Shown here piece by piece: positions 56,058-64,000 of a DNA stretch of 64,000 nucleotides. Location: assembly GCF_902167145.1 (NCBI RefSeq), contig NC_050096.1, positions 157,541,825 to 157,605,824 on the forward strand, given 5' to 3'. The position numbers were made by a program, and so were the translations under genes. This DNA comes from Zea mays (Eukaryota; Streptophyta; Magnoliopsida; Poales; Poaceae). The notes below the pieces were generated by a model. That model made no database searches. It worked only from the letters and a program-made list of their open reading frames with translations, and had not been told where the DNA came from. Each line of letters starts with the position of its first letter. Position 1 is the stretch's first letter.

Positions 56058-59000
56058 TTATGATGGAGGCACTTGGCCTCGATTGAAGCTTAATAGTTGA
56101 CGAAGGAGGTTGTTATTTTCTTCCATCGACCTCTTCATACTACTAATGGTCTCCTGAGATGCTTGTGCTTGAGCCTTCAAGGTTTCCACTTCTTCCCGAA
56201 GGCCATCTTTTTCTTGCTTCTCGGTTTCTAGTTCATCCTGAAGTTGTTGAACCTTTGCAGAAACAGTCGTTGTGGAGCTTTTCTTGGAGGCGGACTTAAG
56301 ACCAACATTGTGTAGGAACACACTGGAGCCTGGTAGCACATTAGAAACAACTTCTGTAGGAGATTTTGGTTGTTGTCCATCCTGAACTGGTGCTGCTACC
56401 ATTTCTTCCATGTCAACCTAATATAAAATTTGAAGGTTATTCATCAGTATAGTATACCACAAGTTGCAAGTTGTTATTACAAACATGAAAGGAAAACAAG
56501 CACTTACAATAGCTTTCTGAACATTTTCACTAAAACCTTTCTTTTTGCTACAATGCATGTCCTTGAAAAGATCAATTGCACTAGGTTCCACGTCCTTATA
56601 TTTTTCTTGCTTCTGAAATGATATAAAATGAGTCCGGTGAGAATGAAGGTATTAAAATAAGGTACAAGTAGGTTTTCAAAATAACAATTTAAAAATGCAT
56701 TTTAGATATGAACAGTGCTAAAGCATTTAAATAAAACTATAAATGAAGCAATCAGGAACAACTATATGAGCAAACAAAGATGTTTCATTGTGCTTTGGTA
56801 TACATAAATAGAAACATAGATGTTAGAGTCGATTACTGCATATCTAAATGCTTTAGCAAGCTATATATATATATATTTAAATGCTAGAGAGATGTTAGAG
56901 TCGATTACAAAAACAGAGATGTTAGAGATGTTAGAATCGAATACAGAAATAGAAAAACAGCAAGCTATACATTCTCTGTTATTATTGTTCTATCTATCCA
57001 ATACTTGATGAATATATAAATGGACTTTTTGCAGAAAGAGCATGAGGAACTTCACAATGCTCAAATAAGGAGGATTAGGAAGCTTGTAGGTACCGTAGCT
57101 ACAACCTAAAACATTATAGTTTGGTGGATGACCTGTTAATAAACTATTAACAATACAATAAAAATGATTTAGGAGACATGCTCTCTAATTAATGGAAGCA
57201 AGCACACATAATAACCACCTCTTTAAATGGTTATGGGTGTTCATTTGCAGCATTACACATTCATAGATTATTCAACTATGCACATAAAATAAAGTTTGTT
57301 GCATAATCAAGAAATGTAAGTGAACACAAATGTAACAACCAGGGGCAACTATATGAGGTAAAATAGATGTTAAACTGACTCTATTGGCAATATTACACAT
57401 TCACATATCATTCAACTATGCAGATAAGTAAACAATGGTTATTTTCTTACCAATATAAAAGCCTTTGCAATGTAGGACTGAGAGCCTGTGCATTGTTGAT
57501 ACTGTACTTTTTCACGATTAAGTTTGTTCTTCACACAACTTTCCTGTGTATCAAATAAGCATGTAAAAATAATATAGACTTAGAATATGTAGCTGGAGTA
57601 AGAAAAAACAAACATATGATGTGGCAACAGAGTAAGCAATCATGTCAGACATAGGGTTATGCAGAAGCCACCATTCTAGATCACGCCACACTGCTACAAA
57701 CGTGAATACATGGAAAACTCACTCTTATTGCCTAATTATAGTATAAGAAGTTTATTCTCAGGTTCAAAAAAGATACACCAACTCCACAATCACATCATGT
57801 ATAGACTAACATTTTACCAAAAATAGGCACCTGTCACATTGTATTTCCCTTTTCCCATTATTTTTGGCTAGCCAAACAAAACTGCCGCCCATGCAATGCT
57901 TATTTGACTGTGTAAACAAATATATGTATAACTTGCTATTTTTTAGGTCAAAGAAACATGTCAGTAGCAGTTGCAGTAACAATGGAGAACTAAAGCAGTT
58001 CCCTGATGCAATACAAGTCTGCTCCCAATCAAGTAATATGTCAAAGATTTGCAGCAACTAGCAGGCTGACCTAGTACTATATATGCAACAGATCAAAGAA
58101 ACATGTGTTATTTATAGAATGATCAATGGACTGTCCATCACAATGTGTTCCAAAGATGATGTTGATTCATAGGTTGGGATAAGCATAAAAATGTAGAAAA
58201 CGTCTGGATATTGCAAGTACCTTATGATTTGGGGTAGACCACTTCTCCACCAACTTTCTCCAGTCGTTGTCAGACATGCTTGGAATAGGTGATGTAGTCC
58301 TCACTTGATTAGCAAGTATCCCATTGAAGTACATCTGTTTTAGTCTATACCTCATTTGGCGTTGTCCACTCTTTAGCATGTCTAGACATGCATCTTCCAT
58401 TGTCTTGCTATCATTGTCCACGATGAAATTAGCCTAGTAAAGAAGTAATCATTGTATGAGTCTTGATTGAAAAGGCTAATGAACTTTATGACGAGTAAAA
58501 CTAACTTACAGTAACTTTGCCAATGTAGTTTCTTATTATAGGTTCATTCTCTCTCTTTTTGTATTCCATCCAATGGTTAAATATTGGAATGGGTTGCCTC
58601 AATGTAATTCCACCCTCTGATGCAAACTTAGCAGCTTGAATAGGTGGCTCTAGCCTTTTGTTCCCTTCAGTGATTTGGATTGGAATCTTGATTCTCAGTC
58701 CTCTGCTTAACGATTCAAGTTGCCTGCCCATACTTTTCCTCCTTGGTATGATTTCTGTTGTTTGTGGTCATGCCAAAAAAAATGTACATTATCTTACACA
58801 ATTAGTGTCAAATATAAATAATTATAATTGTATAGACACAGATTGTTTTATATAAGTAATGTTGCATATAACTAAACATTAGTTGTGATAAAACATAATA
58901 CAACATATGAATAATTGAGTTCAAATTGAAGTTGTACCCAAATGGGGTAAGTATAGGTTCTCAATATATATTTGTGACTCGCCAAAATCATTCATGATAT

Positions 59001-59707
59001 TATCCTAGTAATGATAGATATGCAGTCCAAAAAGATAAGATGCCCACATGCCTTGATTCCCAGTGTGGTTATCACCCTCCTGTATCTGGAAAGTAGGTTG
59101 TGCAACAGTATCCATGTCTTGGATGGGCTCATGGTTTGTGGCAGTATTGGAACTAGGATGTGTAGGAACAATAAGGTTGTGGGTCAAATCATGGTTTGTG
59201 GCGGCACTTGAACTCGGTTGTGTAGAATCATTTAGGCTATGGGTAGACATTTGGTTTACTTCAACAACTATTTGTCTAGTGACTCTAACTGGTCGTTCCT
59301 GCACAGGTGCCATAATTTTTATATTTCCTCTTGTTACTTTTGTTGACATATGTTCACCATCATTGGAGATGTGGGTAGGGACACCCTTACGAGCTTGGAA
59401 TTCCTAAATATATGTACAACACAATAAGCATATTCATATCAAATTATTTGTGAACCCAAAAGTAATGATAGATAATGTGAGGAAGCTAAGAGAGTAATCA
59501 GTACCATGCCAACATCCTCTTCACCAGAATCCTCAACGTTCTCACCATCATATAAAGAACCTGATTCCTGAGGACTGCCTTGTTTGTTGTTTGCAGTTGT
59601 TGCGATGATCATTGTTTTTAATTGTCCAAGGCCCAGCCGTTGAAACAATTGATTGTTCTTCATCATATTCACAGCCCTCATTTTCTCGTATTCAATACGA
59701 GGGTCTT
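56058..59707 (-). CDS. Ptta/En-Spm plant transposase-like protein (Transposase_24 type), seven exons visible, 5' end missing
   Basis: Exons on the minus strand, each with GT-AG borders unless noted: 59707-59505 (YEKMRAVNMMKNNQLFQRLG), 59403 to about 59050 (donor unclear; VTRQIVVEVNQ, Ser/Thr/Asn-rich), 58754-58510 (MGRQLESLSRGLRIKIPIQI, IQAAKFASEGG), 58433-58221 (FIVDNDSKTMEDACLDMLKS, FNGILANQVRTTSPIPSM, DWRKLVEKWS), 57543-57451 (KNKLNREKVQYQQCTGSQSY), 56612-56508 (KDVEPSAIDLFKDMHCSKKK) and 56417-56058, which holds a coiled coil (VQQLQDELETEKQEKDGLRE) and ends QVPPS. Exons 4-7 join in frame without any stop. The family is the DNA-binding accessory/transposase-like proteins of CACTA elements. 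The 5' exon is not identified; it may lie beyond G4. Intact splice sites suggest recent activity. Confidence 0.68.
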
Positions 59708-59759
59708 CTGTACGTTTAAAATGTAAATGAATAAATGAAAAAGGTATCGAACACAATAA

Positions 59760-60449
59760 AGAAGAAATTGTAATGCATCAATTATATTCAACACTAGATA
59801 TCTTGTGTCAATTTCTTGCTTGGTCCAAAACGTTATATATAGATGGATAAAGTTCTCCACCCAATGTTAAAAAAACATCATGTCTGGTTTGACAATGAAT
59901 AAAATCGATCTAGCTATGTCTAATTGAAAAATTGTATTCTGAAATAGTGAGCATTTGCAATTGGCGCATATAGCCAAGAGATCTAAGCAACCAGAAAATA
60001 TTATTAAATGTCTTTAACTTATGGTCTTAGAATGTCTTTAATTATCATTAGTTCATTACTCACGGTACTACTGAAATATTACTCAAAAACATGCTTTAAC
60101 TTATGGTCTTAGAATGTCTTGAATTATCATTGGTTCATTACTCACGGTACTACTGAAATATTACTCAGAAAATTCAATAGTATTTTTAAATGTGCTGCCT
60201 TAAGGCTACGATCTTTCAGTTTGCAAGGCAGTTTTCATAATGATTGAAATTTAATAGTGATAACACTTTAAATCTGCAACCAGTACAAAATGAACTTTTA
60301 CTTAATATGAAATTATCATTTAGATTATGAAATGTGCATGTACAACCTCAAACCAACATAATATTGTTATGACTTATATTACCGTTTTTTCTCACGTGCG
60401 CAAAGGGCGCGCCATTTACTAGTTACCAGGAATTGCAGGGAATAGTAGA
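59760..60449. other. AT-rich 5' region of the CACTA-like gene with an 82-bp tandem repeat
   Basis: No coding exon is recognised. Two adjacent copies of an 82-bp unit (CTTTAACTTATGGTCTTAGA...TACTGAAATATTACTCA) start at 60012 and 60094 and differ at a few positions. This is probably intron or upstream region of the minus-strand gene. The last 60 bp before G4 (TCTCACGTGCGCAAAGGGCG) is less AT-rich. Confidence 0.55.
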
Positions 60450-61076
60450 TGTTGGGGACTTGTTCTCAAATGCTATGAATTAAGAACAAGGCAACATAAA
60501 ATGTTAAATATCAATGCCCTTCGTCCGCCGAAGCATTATCTCCACAAGGATTTAATGAACTTCGGACGAAGGTCACGAACATAATATTACGAAGGTTTCA
60601 CCTTCGTAATTAAACTTATAAGGATAATACAAAGTAAAGTAAAACATGGAACATTAAAGATAAATACATTGAAAATAAATGACATCATTCACATATCTTA
60701 TTATATGAATTTAAGATATTTGAATACAACGTTTAGGTACATTTATACCTTTGCCTTGACAAACAATAATTTCCGAGTGAAGCGTTAGCAATTACAGGAA
60801 TGCGTGAACAATAAAGGAATATTGTTCACTATTTATAGGCACAGGACACAGCCTGTGAGGAATTACAATCATGCCCTTCATAAAAGTTTACAACAATGAC
60901 TCAGACCCTTATGGACTAAAAGGTCATTCTATCTTTAAGTCGGTTCGACCCTTCATCTTCGGATATGCTGTAATACTGAAGCTTCATGAATGGTGCCTTC
61001 GGCGTCACATACGAGCAGCTTTAGTCGAAGCTGTTTCTTTCTGCAGGACCTTCGGCGACGAAGCATGGTCCCAACA
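60450..61076 (-). repeat. 3' LTR of G4 (627 bp)
   Basis: TGTTGGGGACTTGTTCTC...GGTCCCAACA. It shares with the other G-family LTRs the phrases CAAATGCTATGAAT, AACAAGGCAACA, CGAAGCATTATCTCC and CTATTTATAGGCACAGGAC, the last being the minus-strand TATA region. It is closest in length to the G2 LTRs (625 bp). Confidence 0.87.
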
Positions 61077-61334
61077 GTAGCCCCTTCGCGGTGCTAGATC
61101 GTTTTTCGTAACGAGCTTGATCCGTGAAAAAAATCTCTTAGGCTTCAGGAAGCCGAAGGTCCGAAAAACACCTTCCCTGAGCTCGTTGTCGAGAAACGAT
61201 ACAGTTTTCGAGCGCGTAGCGGTCCCACCATGCAGGTTCACTATTTTGGTTTTTGCGGCCCACCATGCAGTGGGTGCGAGCAACTGTTTGCCTAGTGTAA
61301 AAATCCTGACGATTCACCTTCTTACCTGCAGCAC

Positions 61335-61341
61335 TATATAA
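61335..61341 (+). promoter_or_regulatory. TATA box of the G4 aORF
   Basis: TATATAA in GCACTATATAAACAGAC, 201 bp before the start at 61536. It has near-identical flanks to the G2 box at 27535, including the downstream CATTCATTGC.ATTGCACTGTT stretch that probably includes the transcription start. Conservation between two separate insertions supports selection for this promoter while the elements were active. Confidence 0.65.
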
Positions 61342-61535
61342 ACAGACAGGTAGGTGTGAAGTTACCACAGCATTCATTGCTATTGCACTGTTTTGCTGCC
61401 AAAAATTTTAACCATAGCCGAAGCTTGACTTTCGCATTCAAACGAAGCTCCAGTTTGGTGCCTGTTTCGTCAGAAGAAGAGCTTCGGAAGAAAGGTTATT
61501 AATTTTCAAGAAATTTTCAAGAAATTCAAAATCAA

Positions 61536-64000
61536 ATGGCCAGAGTGCGCTCTACTGCTAGAGTTGAGCGCGAAGGAGATGAAGCCAAAGCTGCGGAAAC
61601 TGTTCCTATCTCGGAAGCAATGAAGCGATCTGGATTGGTGACATCGGAAGACAACCCTGCTGCTGAAGCAGAACAAGCAGATATTGAAGAGACTGATTCT
61701 GAAGGTGATCACAGTATCGCAGTACCGAGCAAGCCTAGCCACCTAGACTTCGGAAAGTCAACCATCTCCAAAGCTGATTTTCCGAAGATGATAAAGTCGG
61801 GCTACTTTAGCGAAGATGAGAAAAAGCTGATTCGCTTCGGTGGAGAAGAAACTACCCCGAAGCCACAGAAAGATGAAATAGTGATTTTCAAGAGTTTCCT
61901 CAAAGCTGGTTTGAGATTTCCTTTGAATAGGATGATTGTCGATGTACTAAAGAAGTTTGGGATCTATCTTCATCAACTAACTCCTAATGCTATTGTTAGG
62001 CTTAGTGTTTATATTTGGGCTCTCCGAAGCCAGGGGGTGGAGCCATTTGCCGAAGGTTTCTGCCGGGTACACGAGCTACATTACCAAACTAAGGCCAGAA
62101 AGGATGGGTTACATGAAAATTTTGGTTGTTACAATTTTGCCTATCGGAAGACTACAAAATTTCTTGTGATCAGCTACCGAAGCAAGTGGCCGGTAGGCTG
62201 GAAATCGGAATGGTTCTACATAAAAGTTGACGATGACAAAGAGAAGCTAGTACAGAGTCAGCTTGAACTGATCTTCGGAGAGACCAGACCCCAATGCAGT
62301 ATGACACCAGAAGGTCCAACGCAAATCGCGTTGGCTAAATTCAGGATTATTGCAGAGCACATTGGCACTAGAGATTTAGTGCAGGAATTTTTGGCTTTCA
62401 AGATATTTCCAACTACGAAGGAATGGGCTATGCCGAAGCTCGAAAGAGAAAAGAAGGAGGGGGAGCTTGTCTGCTTGCCCTACCACTATAAATTCAAGAA
62501 ATATTTTAAAGCACCTTGCCAAGAATGGCTCAAAACAATCGAAGTAATGAGTACTGAAATTCTTGGGAATTATTCTAAAAAAGAGGATCAATTGATGACA
62601 GCAGCCTTCGACACCCGGCCGAAACGAAGGCTAAACAGAGTGCTTGATGCTATAGGCTTTGAATACCCTGACTACGAGCGGCTAGACAAGGGTGCCGAAG
62701 GGCAGAAAAGGAAAAGAGTAGCTAGCACTTTAATTAAAGACGACGAAGATCAACCAAAAAAGAAGAAAGAAAAGTTTGAACCGAAGGTAGTTGCTCCAAG
62801 AAAAAGGAAAGCTGCATCTCCAAAGCCTGCATCTCCAAAGCCTGCATCTCCAGAACCAGAGAGATTGGTCCGAGATGAGGAAGTTCCTGCGACACCTTCT
62901 GCTGCTGAAGTAGAAGAAATTTTGAAGGTAATGACTGAATCTTTGCCTTTCAAGCTAAGTCCGCTGGCACCGAAACTGACAAAGTTTTTTTAGAAGGACA
63001 AAAAAGCTTCGGCAGCAGAAAGTCCTGCAAAGCTGAAAAAACGCAGAATTATTCAAGTGACAGATGTGATTCATCAGACGCCGCCACCGGTATCGGCGTC
63101 AAAAATTGTTATTGCCGAGACCGCCGAAGCCGAAGCCGCCGCAGCCGAAGCTACCAGGGCTGAAACCACTGAAATTGCAACTGCTGGAGCCGAAGCTACC
63201 GGAGCCGAAGCCGGGACCACCGAAGATTCGAACCTGGAAACCACACTTGAGGTTATTGACGATATACTTCTGAAAATGGCTGAGGAAGAAGCTGTTGTGG
63301 CTGCGGTGAACACGGCAACTGAAAAGGGGAAAGAGCAGATTGATGAAATTTCGGAGGAAGGAGATTTTAACTTTCAAGATTTGCTTGGACAAGAATTAAC
63401 AGACGCCGAAAAAGAAGAATTGAAAAAATATGCCATATCTTGCGGATATAAATCAGGGGCTATGCTATTTGGTGGGGTCAACGAAGGGAAGCTAAGATGT
63501 CTTTGGAATCGCACCGAGGCCAAAATTGTTAGAACCCTCTCCAAAAGCGTTGGCCTGCCGAAGATAGAAGCAGACCTCTGCAGGTACCAGCGACATCATG
63601 TCGCCGGCAGCTTGCTCTATGCGAATTTTAAGGTAAAAATATTATTATTATTTTTTATGTCTTTTTCTGACGAAGGTTGTTTTGGCAGAGTATATTATTA
63701 AGTAAAGTGCTAAAAATGCAACAAGATCTTGAAGAGGAGAAGAACAAAGCTATCATCAAAGATTTAGAAGAAAAAGATGAAAATTACGAATCTGTTCTGA
63801 AGAAGAAGGACTTCGCCATTCAAGATTTTGAAATTATGGCTAAAGAACACGAAGGTGCTTTAGAGAAGAAAGACTTTATTATTCAGTCTATGGAAGGCTC
63901 CTTGACTGAGGTCCAAGCCGAAAATGACAGTTTAAAGAATGAACTACTCAAAAAGTCAGAAAAATATGAGCAAGAAAAGGAGAAGCTTGAAGCAAGTCTC
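61536..64000 (+). pseudogene. reverse-oriented extra gene (aORF) of G4, nearly intact, continues past window
   Basis: Exon 1 spans 61536-63632 with a single in-frame TAG at 62991-62993 (its G2 counterpart reads on through Leu-Leu-Lys). Regions: acidic N-terminus (residues 1-100); the PF04195-like domain (about 115-250) with LRFPLNRMIVDVLKKFGIYL, VYIWALRSQG and KSEWFYIKV; a helical region to residue 400; Lys-rich segments (KRKRVAS, KKKKEK, RKRKAA) with three SPKPA-type repeats; an Ala/Glu-rich stretch (AEAAAAEATRAETTE); then the block KKYAISCGYKSGAMLFGGVN. A 56-bp intron (63633-63688) leads to a Glu/Lys-rich coiled-coil exon open to the window end. The function is not established; a nuclear, DNA- or chromatin-associated role is my inference from the basic motifs. 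Confidence 0.78.

Larger units (their letters stand above)
55301..60449 (-). mobile_element. CACTA/En-Spm-like DNA transposon, 3' part with complete gene end
   Basis: The left side (55300-55790) is dense in subterminal-type repeats built on TTTGTGACA, TGTCATA and CGTCAT in both orientations, with phrases such as GTGACGTGGC. A minus-strand multi-exon gene of the plant Transposase_24 (Ptta/En-Spm) type follows. The right side has no matching subterminal repeats and is cut at 60449 by G4, so the other end must lie beyond the window. I could not identify a clean CACTA terminus; CACTA occurs at 55317 but the exact left end is uncertain. Confidence 0.55.
60450..64000 (-). mobile_element. Tat-lineage gypsy element G4, 3' LTR and aORF (continues past window)
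   Basis: The LTR (60450-61076) is followed by the polypurine tract in minus orientation (GTAGCCCCTTCGCGG, 61077-61091, identical to G2). A TATA box and a reverse-oriented extra gene on the plus strand follow, as in G2. The 5-bp flank on the left is GTAGA (60445-60449). Its aORF begins MARVRSTARV like that of G2, so G4 belongs to the G2 (pol-type) subfamily; whether it carries pol or gag cannot be seen. Confidence 0.85.

Noticed and set aside
1..64000. A bacterial-type operon, defence system or viral genome
   Set aside because: No such gene set is present; all coding traces are plant LTR-retrotransposon or CACTA-type, with introns and TSDs.

Overview
This window is intergenic DNA from a large grass genome, most likely maize or a close Andropogoneae relative. 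I infer this from Opie/Ji-like copia elements, Tekay-like chromoviral gypsy elements with LTRs of about 4 kb, Tat-lineage gypsy elements rich in GCCGAAGC-type codons, and plant-type GT-AG introns. I see no ordinary host gene, no tRNA or rRNA gene, and no CRISPR array. Almost every base belongs to transposable elements inserted into each other, and most boundaries can be fixed from TG...CA ends plus 5-bp target-site duplications (TSDs).

Layout. (1) 1-3132: 3' part of a forward Ty1-copia element (C0) inside the gag of a forward Ty3-gypsy chromovirus (T1, 3133-11070). T1 is broken by a 1177-bp foreign insertion (6848-8024) just before its chromodomain, and by a solo LTR (10303-10900) in its 3' LTR. 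(2) From 11071 a forward Opie/Ji-type copia (C1) begins in the T1 LTR. Its own 5' LTR is split at 11296/47646 by a complete element of the same family in the opposite orientation (C2, 11297-47645). (3) The gag of C2 carries two minus-strand Tat-type gypsy elements: G1 (18503-26251, TSD TGATC) and G2 (26708-46090, TSD GTAGA). G1 has a 478-bp solo LTR in its right LTR. G2 contains a further Tat element, G3 (30465-40368), and G3 contains a 4.0-kb Tekay-type solo LTR (T2, 33982-37977, TSD ATTTT). (4) From 47646 the C1 LTR resumes, then its PBS and gag, which stop at a third Tekay-like LTR (T3, from 49247). T3 is split by another 4.05-kb solo LTR (T4, 50497-54544, TSD GACAC). (5) About 55300-60449 is a CACTA/En-Spm-like DNA transposon with a well-preserved multi-exon minus-strand gene. 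(6) A fourth Tat element (G4) starts at 60450 and runs off the window. The chain T1 > C1 > C2 > G2 > G3 > T2 is six insertion layers deep.

How the parts work together. All Tat elements share LTR style, a PBS with core TGGTGCCCAC, a block of ~62-bp tandem repeats, and a long reverse-oriented extra gene (aORF). The aORF has its own TATA box, a region resembling the 'putative gypsy type transposon' domain, coiled coils and short introns. The striking point is a division of labour. G1 and G3 carry gag but no pol. G2 carries protease, RT, two RNase H domains and integrase but essentially no gag. This looks like a two-component (gag-only plus pol-only) retrotransposon system, now decayed, and is the main candidate for something unusual here. 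Every coding region except the CACTA-like gene carries stops, frameshifts or deletions, so the locus looks inactive.
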